Assembly (NCBI GenBank): GCA_937916415.1
Contig: CALGGH010000188.1
Coordinates: 1-10,909 of the forward strand
Direction: 5' to 3'
Origin: an uncultured Lachnospiraceae bacterium
Lineage (GTDB): Bacteria; Bacillota; Clostridia; Lachnospirales; Lachnospiraceae
DNA: 10,909 bases
The position numbers were made by a program, and so were the translations under genes. Below are positions 1 through 7,489 of the stretch, one piece after another (position 1 is the first letter of the stretch; each line of letters starts with the position of its first letter). Under the pieces are notes generated by a model. It ran no database searches and was not told the origin of the DNA. It worked only from the letters and a program-made list of their open reading frames with translations.

Positions 1-1
1 C

Positions 2-781
2 GTGTCCGGGGCTGTCCGCGAACAATTGGATGTTTTGAGAAGCCGGATGAAGAATCACGATCTTCTCTATCGCCAATGGGGACTGTGCGACATCGATCCG
101 ATGGGCAGACATACGGCCTTCAACTTGTACGGACCTCCTGGAACCGGCAAAACCATGTGCGTGGAAGTTTTGGCGGCAGAGTGGGGGATGCCCATTATCG
201 ATGTCAACTATGCGGAAATAGAATCCAAGTATGTCGGCGACACCGGAAAAAACATCGTAGCCGCGTTTGCAGCCGCAAAAGAGCAGAATGCGCTTCTGTT
301 TTTTGACGAGGCGGACGCGCTTTTTGCCAAGAGGACGGAGGTCAGCGGTTCCAACGACAGGTATTCCAATTCGGAGACGGCTTATCTCCTGCAGAAGGTG
401 GAGGAATACGACGGCATGTCGATACTGGCCACCAACCTCTATGCCAATTTCGATCCGGCATTTTTAAGGCGGATCACTTATTCCGTTCACATGGAGAGTC
501 CCGACGAGGAGGCACGCTACGCCCTGTGGACCGGCATACTTCCCGCTGAGGCGGAGGTGGATCCTCAGATAGATTTCAGGTTCCTGGCGGATACGTTTGA
601 ACTCTCCGGCAGCAACATCAAAGCCATCCTGTACAGCGCCGCCTACATGGCCGGCAGCGAATCGGCGCCGATGGGGATCGGGCACGTGGTCAGGGCCATG
701 CAGTATGAATACCGCAAGCTCGGAATGTACGTGGACGTTTCACAGTTCGGACCGTATGCCTCGTATCTGGCTCCGCAGTAG
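2..781 (+). CDS. AAA+ ATPase, contractile-injection-system type (5'-truncated)
   Basis: ATP-driven AAA+ protein, open at the left edge of the window, so the N-terminus is probably missing. Numbering from the first complete codon: Walker A GPPGTGKT at 44-51, Walker B LLFFDEAD at 98-105, sensor 1 ILATN at 141-145, arginine-finger region AFLRR at 153-157 and a sensor-2-like LSGSNIK helix at 201-207. The stretch from FDEADALF through KRTEV, NDRYSN and YLLQKVEEY closely resembles, from memory, the AAA+ ATPase of Afp/PVC-type extracellular contractile injection systems, which are roughly 600-700 residues with a variable N-terminal half. In those loci the ATPase sits after the structural genes and before effectors, consistent with the unknown genes that follow here. 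The exact role of this ATPase in such particles is not settled. No structural tail gene is inside the window, so the link is inference; a generic CDC48/SpoVK-like ATPase is the alternative. Confidence 0.85.
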   Translation: MSGAVREQLDVLRSRMKNHDLLYRQWGLCDIDPMGRHTAFNLYGPPGTGKTMCVEVLAAEWGMPIIDVNYAEIESKYVGDTGKNIVAAFAAAKEQNALLFFDEADALFAKRTEVSGSNDRYSNSETAYLLQKVEEYDGMSILATNLYANFDPAFLRRITYSVHMESPDEEARYALWTGILPAEAEVDPQIDFRFLADTFELSGSNIKAILYSAAYMAGSESAPMGIGHVVRAMQYEYRKLGMYVDVSQFGPYASYLAPQ

Positions 782-793
782 AATGCATAAACC

Positions 794-823
794 TTGTTGG
801 ATGTTTGCTGGATAAGTTATACT
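794..823 (+). promoter_or_regulatory. Candidate promoter before the chaperone-like gene
   Basis: The 119-bp gap between the ATPase gene and the next gene is clearly AT-richer than its surroundings. It holds TATACT (818-823), one mismatch from the -10 consensus, with a weak TTGTTG (794-799) 18 bp upstream; TTGGAT (797-802) at 15 bp is an alternative -35. The -35 match is poor, so this is a candidate only. If real, it would let the cassette from 901 onward be transcribed separately from the ATPase gene. Confidence 0.3.
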
Positions 824-900
824 ATAAATGTTAAATAACCCGAAAGCATGAACCATAAATAACTGAGGTGAAGCTTGCATATTTGATTAGGAGGATCAGC

Positions 901-1518
901 ATGGCTAATAAGGAAAACGCGACCGATCCCGTAATGGAGATCAGCCGCACGATCAGTGAACTGATGGAAGGACTGTTTGGAGGGGTCGATGAGGCCGAGG
1001 GGGGGATACTCAGGACCAGGATATCCCATCTGGGAGTCACCGACGTGGATGCGATCCTGGAGGTTGCCCTGGAGAACGGCATCGAGGAGGACGCGCCTTA
1101 CGGAGTGCTTCATTTCCACACTACCTTTGCCGAGGACGTGCCCGACGAAGCCCTGGCCGACGTGATCGTGACGCTTAACGACCTGAATCATGCCGTGAGC
1201 GCGGGCGCTTATCCCGGATTCGGGTGTTTCTGCTATTATCCGCCGCTTAAGCAGATCTATTATTCGTATCGCATGCCCATAAACTTAAGTCAGGTGGAGG
1301 CGGAGCTTAACAACGTCAGGTATTGTCTCGCGGCCCTCTACGATCAGATGGACGTGTTTGCTGATCTCGTGATGTTCATGATCAACGTTCCGGGATCAAT
1401 GAGCATCGAGGACTACATGGATTACGTGGACCAGATTGCGGATCTGGATGAAGTCGAGGATAAGCTCCAGGCATTGAACGAACTCATTGCCAGGACGAAG
1501 GAAGAATCGGAGGATTGA
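901..1518 (+). CDS. YbjN / type III-secretion-chaperone-like small acidic protein, copy A
   Basis: A 205-residue acidic protein of no family I can name with certainty. By-eye secondary structure runs helix (13-26), three strands (36-43, 49-60, 67-76), helix (80-100), two strands (106-125), long helix (130-160). That is the order of the YbjN / type III secretion chaperone fold. Core motif: LNH at 95-97, then AGAYPGFGC at 101-109, YYPPL at 112-116 and YRMP at 123-126. ATG 901 is chosen because AGGAGG (889-894) sits 6 bp before it; the GTG at 868 has no such site. The stop is 2 bp before the ATG of the 1195-residue gene, implying translational coupling. A paralogue lies at 6081-6647. An upstream-coupled chaperone-fold gene next to a very large protein suggests a dedicated chaperone or adaptor for it. 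That role is inference; a sensory-regulator role, as proposed for YbjN, is the alternative. Confidence 0.7.
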   Translation: MANKENATDPVMEISRTISELMEGLFGGVDEAEGGILRTRISHLGVTDVDAILEVALENGIEEDAPYGVLHFHTTFAEDVPDEALADVIVTLNDLNHAVSAGAYPGFGCFCYYPPLKQIYYSYRMPINLSQVEAELNNVRYCLAALYDQMDVFADLVMFMINVPGSMSIEDYMDYVDQIADLDEVEDKLQALNELIARTKEESED

Positions 1519-1520
1519 TC

Positions 1521-4500
1521 ATGCCGCCTGAATATAAGGTAAACAAAACATATAAAAAATCCGAAGCTGAAATGAACAAGGCCGCGGAAAACGGCACCTA
1601 TTCCAATAAGTTCGGATCATATATCGCCGACGGCGCGGCGGGCCTGCAGGACAGGATCGTCGGAGGCGTACAGAGGGTTGACGTCGTTCAGAAAGTAAGG
1701 CTGAACCTGCTGAAGCAGATGAACGATGCCAACGAGGTCAGCCGACAGGCGGCCGAGGCCAAGAAACACGAGCATTTCCAGCTGTCCGAGCAGATAAAAA
1801 CGGCGCTCGCGGCGGCCAGGGAAGCCTCCATCGAAAAGAAGATGCTGGACGCTCAGCTCATGGAGGAAGAAAGCAAGAGAAATGAGGCAAAGGCGCAGAA
1901 TGCCGAGGAAGGCCTCAGTGCCATCCTGAGCGGCATGCCCATGGGCATGATCATAGAGGAAACGAATGCCATAGAGGAAGAGGAGAATGGGAATGCAACT
2001 GCAAACGCCCAGGCTCAGGCTCAAGGCGCCGTCAACGCCCAGGCCCCGGTTCAGGCAGCTGCCAACGTCCATGCTGCAGCCCCGGCCGCACCGCCGGATG
2101 AAAATGACCTCATGGAACAGGCCAGGCGCCGCTACGTCAGGAAGGTGATCCTGGCCAGGAGGGCTGCTCAGAATAACGCTAACCGTGAGCATGGCTCAGT
2201 GCTTGGCAAGCTTGGCCGTGCCCTGAGCAAAAAGAGGGCGCGTGACGAGATAAAGGAGAAGCAGCAGGCCCAGAGCGAGATCCTGGAGAGACAGCAGAGG
2301 GTCGTCGCGGAGAAATCGCGCTCCTGGAACGCACTGCGCAGAAAATACGAGCTTGAGACCTACAAGCGTCAGTCCGCGGCGTTTGACGAGGCCGCCTCGA
2401 CTTATTACATGCTTAACAGGACGGCTGAAAACCGCGTGAGGACGGCAGACCTGCAGATGCTGGTGAATCTCAAGAACATACATGAGTACGTGGGCGAGTT
2501 TGACGAAGCCCGGCTGGGCGCCAAGCTGGCCGAGCTGCCTGCCAATCCCTTTACGACGATCGATTCCTACGTCGTCAACAAGAGGCAGGTCGCCAAGCAG
2601 ATCGGCGATGGCAGCCTGACCAAGACCCATAACAGGATCGCCCTCCTGGGAGAGGAAAACGAAGCCGGGGAGAGGAGCAGGTTCAAGATAAAGCTCAACG
2701 ACGGAAACCTCGTCGGATACCTGGCTGCCAGACAGTTTGAGCGCGGCTCCAAGGATCCCACGGCCCTCACGGCAAGGAACAGGGAGCTTGGGGCAGACGC
2801 GGCCGCACTGAACCTGGAGGAGGCCGGCCTGGACATAGAGGCCAGGGATGCGGGAAACAAATATATCACCAGCCAGGACAACATAGAGATAATCCAGGCC
2901 CGCAAAAAGAAGGACAGGTGGTATCATCATGCCAATGCGGAGCAAAACGGAGTGTTCATCAACGGACGCTTCGTGCTGGCTGACGAAAACGTCGTGGCCG
3001 ATCAGTCGAAGTATGAGAGCAGCACCTTCAGATGGGAAAAACTTAAACAGAAGGAAGACATCCGCAGGGCCGTGCTCAAGGCACAGGTCTTCAGGCACGT
3101 CAACTCCCGCACCATCCAGGATTATGCGGGATACGGGGCCGACGGATCCGCGGACGAGCTGGGGCTTGCGGAATTTGCCAAGTACCTGTGCGGCGCAAAC
3201 GCCACGCAGGATCAGATCGATGCCAAGGTAAACGAGCTTAAGGCAGCCGACGGGATCTATGGCAGCAACTACGCCAGGAGCCTAAAGGACAACAAGGATC
3301 CGGGAAGAGTTTTCCCCAACGCTGCCGTAAATAACGTGTTGTCCATCCTGAACGGGTCAGATCTGGACGCCAGGGAAAAGCTGCCCTCAAAGGTCAAGGC
3401 CAAGGCGGCATTTGACCTGATCAGGTTTAACCATTCGGATGCACATGACCTGCGTCCGAACCTGCGTGCGGAAGGAACCCTCGTCGGCAACGTCATGAAC
3501 AGCCTGAGGGAGGACCGCCAGGCTCTAAAGGACCTGGCCACCATGCTTCTCTCAGACGAAAGCATGCCCGCGTACTGGGAAATGGCCCAGGAGATCTGCG
3601 AGAAGATGCTTGAGGGCAGATTCACGAATACGATCAAAAGGGCGCGTGTCGAATCGGGACAGATGCTCAGGATGGCACTGCTGGATGAATTAAATGCCGA
3701 TCGCAGCAGGGTCAAGCTTTCAACGCTGTTTTCGCTGTCTGACAAGAGCATTGCCTGGATGCAGTACAAGGAAGATGCCCAGGCCATGCGGGGAGTCAAG
3801 GCGTACTTCAAGAGAAAGGTTACCGACATGTCCATAGTACCTGCCATCAGCACGCTCATGGGCGGTTTCATGGATACGGTGGCCGCCACCGGTGATGCTT
3901 TCGGACGTACCGGAAAGATCATCTCCGCGTATAACGGCCTGATATCATATGCAGTTGACATGGGCGCGATCACCAACGTGGCAGCTTATGCGATCGACGA
4001 TGTCAAGCATAAGGACATGTATGACGGTGAACTCAACAAGGACAATGAGATGAAATATGCGTCTGATGAGCGCAAGAGTCAGATAACCACCATCTACTAC
4101 CTCATAGCAAACATTATCTCGGCAGTCAATGCCGTGATCACCTTTTGTAAGGATTACAGTGCCAGAAAAAAAGAAAAGAAACAAAACGACGGACATTCCT
4201 TTGATGACAGGGACCGCCTGGTCAACATGAAACATTATTTATGGGGCTTTATTTCGCAGGCCACCTGGCTTGGAGGAGCCATCGCTTCAGGCATAATGTC
4301 TACTTTTTTTGATCCCAACAAGGGACAGAGCGTCATTCCTGACCTCATAGTGAACAGCGTCAACACCTTTAGTGAATTTATCAAGAGCATATCATCATGG
4401 TGCAAGGTCAGTGCCCTCAAGGGAGCCACTGAGGACTTTAAGAGCGCGATGCAGGTCGACGAGGATGCCCTGAACCTGGCCAATCCGGAGGATCTGCTCA

Positions 4501-5108
4501 AGAAACAGAAGGCCGATGCGCTCAAGGACAATTCCCAGCTCATGTGGGGCTTAAGCTTCGCCCGCAAGAAGGCCAGGGACGACAGGCTGCATTCGGGGAT
4601 CGGCGCGTTCTTTAACGGCATAAAGGTCGGAATATCTGTGGTCAAGGGATTTCTGCCGCCGGTTGCGGATAAGATATTCTACAAGATAGGCGCCGCGATC
4701 ACGGGAAGCGTGAAGTTCGTTTCAACCACGATCATAGATGCCGTCAGGACCTGCCGTCAGAACGGCAGGACCATATCGGACATGCTGGGCAAAAAATACG
4801 TGACGGCCGACGTGCACCTGCTCAACAGCGTGCTGAGACGTGAAGCCGGCATTGAATCCACGGATTACCTGACGGACTTAGCCCGCATCTTCTCGGCCGT
4901 GGACACGCACGTATTCATGAAGACGGCTGCGAACGAAGGAGAGAAGCAGGTCGGAAGCCAGCTGGCGCAGACGCTTTTCAACAACGCCAATTTCACCGGG
5001 GACAAGCTTAACAAGGTGAAAGTTTCGCAGCTGATGAACGCATACGGAGTGGAGGGCAACTTCCGCAAGATACTGAAGTATTCACTTCACAAAAAGAAAT
5101 CGGCCTGA
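1521..5108 (+). CDS. Giant 1195-residue protein of unknown function, candidate injected cargo
   Basis: I do not recognise the family. ATG 1521 follows GGAGGA (1509-1514) at 6 bp; the upstream in-frame TTG overlapping the previous stop is less likely. Layout: charged N-terminal helices rich in Ala, Glu and Lys (1-135); a low-complexity Ala/Gln/Pro linker (about 159-193); a basic coiled-coil-like segment (198-300); a mixed globular-looking middle (320-740); then a helical, hydrophobic C-terminal third. Hydrophobic stretches lie near 770-792, 799-826, 854-875, 906-929 and 1028-1073, and the tail is basic (KKKSA). No signal peptide, protease, nuclease or ADP-ribosyltransferase motif is visible. 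It is directly coupled to a chaperone-fold gene and followed by a GNAT-like gene. Size, helical membrane-active-looking end and position downstream of an injection-type ATPase make an effector, pore-former or inner-particle cargo plausible, but this is inference only. A structural or scaffold protein is also possible. Confidence 0.75.
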   Translation: MPPEYKVNKTYKKSEAEMNKAAENGTYSNKFGSYIADGAAGLQDRIVGGVQRVDVVQKVRLNLLKQMNDANEVSRQAAEAKKHEHFQLSEQIKTALAAAREASIEKKMLDAQLMEEESKRNEAKAQNAEEGLSAILSGMPMGMIIEETNAIEEEENGNATANAQAQAQGAVNAQAPVQAAANVHAAAPAAPPDENDLMEQARRRYVRKVILARRAAQNNANREHGSVLGKLGRALSKKRARDEIKEKQQAQSEILERQQRVVAEKSRSWNALRRKYELETYKRQSAAFDEAASTYYMLNRTAENRVRTADLQMLVNLKNIHEYVGEFDEARLGAKLAELPANPFTTIDSYVVNKRQVAKQIGDGSLTKTHNRIALLGEENEAGERSRFKIKLNDGNLVGYLAARQFERGSKDPTALTARNRELGADAAALNLEEAGLDIEARDAGNKYITSQDNIEIIQARKKKDRWYHHANAEQNGVFINGRFVLADENVVADQSKYESSTFRWEKLKQKEDIRRAVLKAQVFRHVNSRTIQDYAGYGADGSADELGLAEFAKYLCGANATQDQIDAKVNELKAADGIYGSNYARSLKDNKDPGRVFPNAAVNNVLSILNGSDLDAREKLPSKVKAKAAFDLIRFNHSDAHDLRPNLRAEGTLVGNVMNSLREDRQALKDLATMLLSDESMPAYWEMAQEICEKMLEGRFTNTIKRARVESGQMLRMALLDELNADRSRVKLSTLFSLSDKSIAWMQYKEDAQAMRGVKAYFKRKVTDMSIVPAISTLMGGFMDTVAATGDAFGRTGKIISAYNGLISYAVDMGAITNVAAYAIDDVKHKDMYDGELNKDNEMKYASDERKSQITTIYYLIANIISAVNAVITFCKDYSARKKEKKQNDGHSFDDRDRLVNMKHYLWGFISQATWLGGAIASGIMSTFFDPNKGQSVIPDLIVNSVNTFSEFIKSISSWCKVSALKGATEDFKSAMQVDEDALNLANPEDLLKKQKADALKDNSQLMWGLSFARKKARDDRLHSGIGAFFNGIKVGISVVKGFLPPVADKIFYKIGAAITGSVKFVSTTIIDAVRTCRQNGRTISDMLGKKYVTADVHLLNSVLRREAGIESTDYLTDLARIFSAVDTHVFMKTAANEGEKQVGSQLAQTLFNNANFTGDKLNKVKVSQLMNAYGVEGNFRKILKYSLHKKKSA

Positions 5109-5118
5109 GGTATGTAGC

Positions 5119-5958
5119 ATGGCAGTCAGGATTAGTTGCGTTACCATAAACGATGACAACGCCGGACTTTTTGAGTTTTTCACGGCCCCGGATCCTTCAT
5201 TGGACTCAGGCGGCAGGAGGCGGGACATCGGCATTCTGGCGGCGGACGAGCCCATAGGCAGGGTCGCGGTGGACGTATATGACGACCGTGTTGAGATAAA
5301 GAGCGTCAGGATCCGCAGGGATCATTCCGTGGGCGAGGCCATGGACGTGCTGCTGGATAAGCTCGTCAGGGAGTGTCGTGCCGGATCCATACGCAGGCTT
5401 ACCTGCAGCTTTGCCGGGGATGAGTCAGGCGAAATGCAGGCGGCCCTGAAATCGGCCGGTTTTGAACTTACGAAACGTCCCATCCGCACGTACGTGATCG
5501 ACGCGGTCATGCTGGGATTCATGCTGCGCGACAGCGCGGAGATCACGATGATGAAAAAAAACTATGAGGATCTGGCGGGATCCGGCAGGATACGCAGCTT
5601 TGCGGACGTGGACGTGAACCTGGCAGACAGCCTTGGGTGGCATGATGCGGATCCGGACCTGAGCTCCGTGATACTGGATGCGGACGGATTTGTGACCGAT
5701 TACGCAGTCGTATCCAGGATCAGCGACGAAACCGTGTATTTTAACGGCTTTCACGTGTCAAAGGGCGATGAAAAGGACGCTCCCGGGCTCCTGTATTCCT
5801 GCCTCTGCAAGATATTTCTGGACATAGAGCCCATGGGAGAGCTGATGGTGGCTGCCATGGATGAGCAGACCGAGAGACTGGTGGAGCATCTGACCGAGAC
5901 GGTCCGGGCAGGGATCGATGAATATGACGTAAACCGGGCAGAGCTGACATTTGGATGA
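5119..5958 (+). CDS. GNAT-fold protein with two GNAT-like halves
   Basis: A 279-residue protein resembling tandem GCN5-related N-acetyltransferases. The first half has the strand pair IGRVAVDVY (46-54) and VEIKSVRI (58-65), a motif-A-like turn HSVGEA (69-74) leading into a helix (75-86), IRRLTCSF (91-98) and ALKSAGFEL (109-117), the usual GNAT C-terminal landmark. The second half (about 130-262) shows a similar strand-strand-helix plan around 183-211 and 222-258. Motif A normally reads Q/R-x-x-G-x-G/A; here His replaces Q/R, so acetyl-CoA binding may be weakened. Substrate unknown. ATG 5119 lies 10 bp after the previous stop with a modest GAGG (5107-5110). Its last codons and stop fall inside the first unit of a 31-bp tandem repeat. 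A diverged relative of its second half appears at 7982-8686. It may modify the large protein or be an immunity-type neighbour; both are guesses. Confidence 0.65.
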   Translation: MAVRISCVTINDDNAGLFEFFTAPDPSLDSGGRRRDIGILAADEPIGRVAVDVYDDRVEIKSVRIRRDHSVGEAMDVLLDKLVRECRAGSIRRLTCSFAGDESGEMQAALKSAGFELTKRPIRTYVIDAVMLGFMLRDSAEITMMKKNYEDLAGSGRIRSFADVDVNLADSLGWHDADPDLSSVILDADGFVTDYAVVSRISDETVYFNGFHVSKGDEKDAPGLLYSCLCKIFLDIEPMGELMVAAMDEQTERLVEHLTETVRAGIDEYDVNRAELTFG

Positions 5959-6040
5959 TTTCCGTATCGGATCATTGCCATTTGGATGATTTCCGTATCG
6001 GATCATTGACATTTGGATGATTTCCATATTGGATGACTGC
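5948..6040. repeat. Three 31-bp direct tandem repeats
   Basis: Units lie at 5948-5978, 5979-6009 and 6010-6040. Units 1 and 2 differ only at the last base; unit 3 carries several changes. Each of units 1 and 2 can fold as ATGAT, TT bulge, CCG, loop TAT, CGG, ATCAT. In unit 3 the inner arms become CCA and TGG, so both sides changed and pairing is kept, although its outer arm is lost. The stop codon of the GNAT-like gene (5956-5958) is inside unit 1, so the array grew from or into the gene end. It lies just upstream of the second chaperone-like gene, where it could be a protein-binding array, an RNA structure or simple replication slippage. Confidence 0.9.
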
Positions 6041-6080
6041 TGTTAGGGATCGTATCCAAAACGGAGGAAATAAGATCATA

Positions 6081-6647
6081 ATGAGTGAAGAGGCATTGAC
6101 AAAAGCTGAAGAAATCATAGACGGGGTGCTGCGCGAATCCATGGGCGGACTGTTTGGGGAATGCAGCGTGGATGAAGACGGCACCTACAGGTCACAGGTC
6201 ACGCACCTTGGTGAGGTTGACGGATACGTTACCCTGGAGGCGGCGATCGAAAAGGGATTTAAGGAGGCGTATGAATACTGCGTCGTGCATTTTCATGCGG
6301 CAATAGCTGCCAACGTGCCGGAGGATGCCCTGCCGGATCTCATGATAGCCCTTGGAGCGCTCAACCATACGGTAAACGCCGGCGCATATCCGGGATTTGG
6401 ATGCTACAGCTATTATGATCCGCTGAACAGGGTGTACCTGACGTACAGGCTGCCGGTCAATCCGGAGGATCCCGCTGGGGCCGAGGGGGACGTAAGGTAT
6501 GCGGTGGCGTGCATCTACGAGCAGCTGGAGGCCTTCGAGGATTACGTAATGCTTACGCTGACCAATCCCGGCATGGCGGACATGAAGCAATATCTCGATT
6601 ATCTGAAGGAAAAGGAGATAGCGGAAAAAGAGGCAATGAACAAGTAG
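6081..6647 (+). CDS. YbjN / type III-secretion-chaperone-like small acidic protein, copy B
   Basis: A 188-residue paralogue of the protein at 901-1518. Shared landmarks are GGLF near 22-25, THLG (41-44), HFH (70-72), LNH (94-96), AGAYPGFGC (100-108), YY.PL (111-115) and YRLP (122-125), with the same predicted helix-strand order throughout. It lacks the longer acidic C-terminal tail of copy A and ends in a Lys/Glu-rich helix. ATG 6081 is preferred because alignment with copy A begins just after it and GGAGGA (6063-6068) precedes it, though the spacing (13 bp after GGAGG) is long; an in-frame ATG at 6033 inside the tandem repeat would add 16 residues with no matching site. It precedes a coiled-coil gene by 7 bp, repeating the arrangement of copy A and the giant gene, which suggests the protein at 6655 is its partner. 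That pairing is inference. Confidence 0.7.
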   Translation: MSEEALTKAEEIIDGVLRESMGGLFGECSVDEDGTYRSQVTHLGEVDGYVTLEAAIEKGFKEAYEYCVVHFHAAIAANVPEDALPDLMIALGALNHTVNAGAYPGFGCYSYYDPLNRVYLTYRLPVNPEDPAGAEGDVRYAVACIYEQLEAFEDYVMLTLTNPGMADMKQYLDYLKEKEIAEKEAMNK

Positions 6648-6654
6648 CAGGCAA

Positions 6655-7407
6655 ATGGCTGACGAAAACATGGAGATGCTGCACAAACATAAAAACGAAG
6701 AGATCGACACCAGAAAAAAAGCCGCTGACCGGCAGGCCATGCCCGACAATCCATATGCCCTGGGTTATGATGATTACCTGAGGGCCCGGGAATATGAGCG
6801 TGAGCAGCGTGAACGCCAAAGGAGGGTCAGTGAGCAGGACGGGGACGAAGACAGGATAGTCAGGGAAGCCAACAGGCGTGAACTGCTCTTTGGAGACTAC
6901 AAGACCGAGAAACGCATGAAGGACAAGACCAGGCCCGGACATAACAGCGATTACGCGGCGAACGTGCTGAAGTCACTCCTTACCGGATCGGAAATGGTCC
7001 TGCTCAAGGACACCAAGGAGATCCACGACATAGCTGACGGCATCCTGAACCTGCAGGACGTCCTCTCACGCAAGATGCCTGCCGTCAAAGCAAAGGACGG
7101 AATGATCGACACGGTTGCCGAACGGGAGCTGGAGGAAAGCCTGAAGGAGGCGGAAAAAGAGATCGCCGAACAGATGAAAAAGCTGCAGGAGGCCATCACC
7201 AGGTTCGGCGTCAAGTACGGTCTCGAGCATCCGGGACTGACCGGCAGGCTGGATTCACTGTCTGCCCAGTGCGACAGGGATCTTGACGGACTTGGGGACG
7301 GCATACGGGCGTACAGGGAGGAAATGGCACGTAATCCGGAGCTGCCCGATTCACCGACCTGGCTCGACGCCCTTAAATACCTTAGGACCCAAAAGGCAAA
7401 GGAATGA
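6655..7407 (+). CDS. Charged coiled-coil protein of unknown function, 250 residues
   Basis: No family recognised. The protein is soluble and very rich in Lys, Glu, Arg and Asp. Residues 40-75 form an Arg/Glu-rich helix, RRELLFGD lies at 74-81, and a long coiled-coil-like helix spans about 152-186. The C-terminal part (190-250) is more globular, with Pro and Trp. There is no signal peptide or membrane segment. ATG 6655 starts 7 bp after the previous stop with only a weak AGG-type site, so translation may be coupled to the chaperone-like gene. The motif R-x-L-[LM]-F-G-D recurs near the C-terminus of the frameshifted product ending at 8686. By position it occupies the slot that the 1195-residue protein occupies in the first cassette; it could be a shorter cargo or a structural adaptor. 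The function is not known. Confidence 0.65.
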   Translation: MADENMEMLHKHKNEEIDTRKKAADRQAMPDNPYALGYDDYLRAREYEREQRERQRRVSEQDGDEDRIVREANRRELLFGDYKTEKRMKDKTRPGHNSDYAANVLKSLLTGSEMVLLKDTKEIHDIADGILNLQDVLSRKMPAVKAKDGMIDTVAERELEESLKEAEKEIAEQMKKLQEAITRFGVKYGLEHPGLTGRLDSLSAQCDRDLDGLGDGIRAYREEMARNPELPDSPTWLDALKYLRTQKAKE

Positions 7408-7408
7408 G

Positions 7409-7423
7409 TCCCCTCTGAGGGGA
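7409..7423 (+). other. Short hairpin just after the coiled-coil gene
   Basis: TCCCCT, loop CTG, AGGGGA gives a 6-bp GC-rich stem starting 2 bp after the stop at 7405-7407. No T-run follows, so it is not a standard intrinsic terminator. It may stabilise the mRNA 3' end or act together with the palindrome at 7431-7457. Confidence 0.45.
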
Positions 7424-7430
7424 GTTACGT

Positions 7431-7457
7431 GGAAATGCTGATTTAATCTGCATTTCC
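7431..7457. promoter_or_regulatory. 27-bp near-perfect palindrome, candidate operator or terminator
   Basis: Outer arms GGAAATGC (7431-7438) and GCATTTCC (7450-7457) are perfect complements. Inside them a T/T mismatch is followed by GAT and ATC around a TTA centre, giving 11 of 12 paired positions per arm. Symmetry this long in a short intergenic gap suggests a dimeric regulator site, or a hairpin ending transcription; the bases after it are AT-rich (TTAATT) but not a clear T-run. A TAAAAT box (7476-7481) lies downstream, about 8 bp before the ATG at 7490, so any transcript from it would be nearly leaderless. Confidence 0.5.
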
Positions 7458-7489
7458 TTAATTGCGTAAATGACGTAAAATGCTCTCGT

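Noticed and set aside
868..900. Upstream GTG start for the first chaperone-like gene
   Set aside because: It has no suitable ribosome site, whereas ATG 901 has AGGAGG at 6 bp, and the extra residues have no counterpart in the paralogue.
2930..3000. FHA-like pattern (NGVFINGRFVL) in the 1195-residue protein
   Set aside because: The NG.F.NG spacing resembles FHA domains, but the usual upstream GR and SR..H elements are absent in the expected places.
2196..3098. Long minus-strand open frame opposite the giant gene
   Set aside because: It is an antisense shadow of GC-rich coding sequence, without a ribosome site or family-like pattern.
6033..6080. ATG inside the third repeat as start of the second chaperone-like gene
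   Set aside because: It has no ribosome site and adds residues not seen in the paralogue; ATG 6081 fits better.
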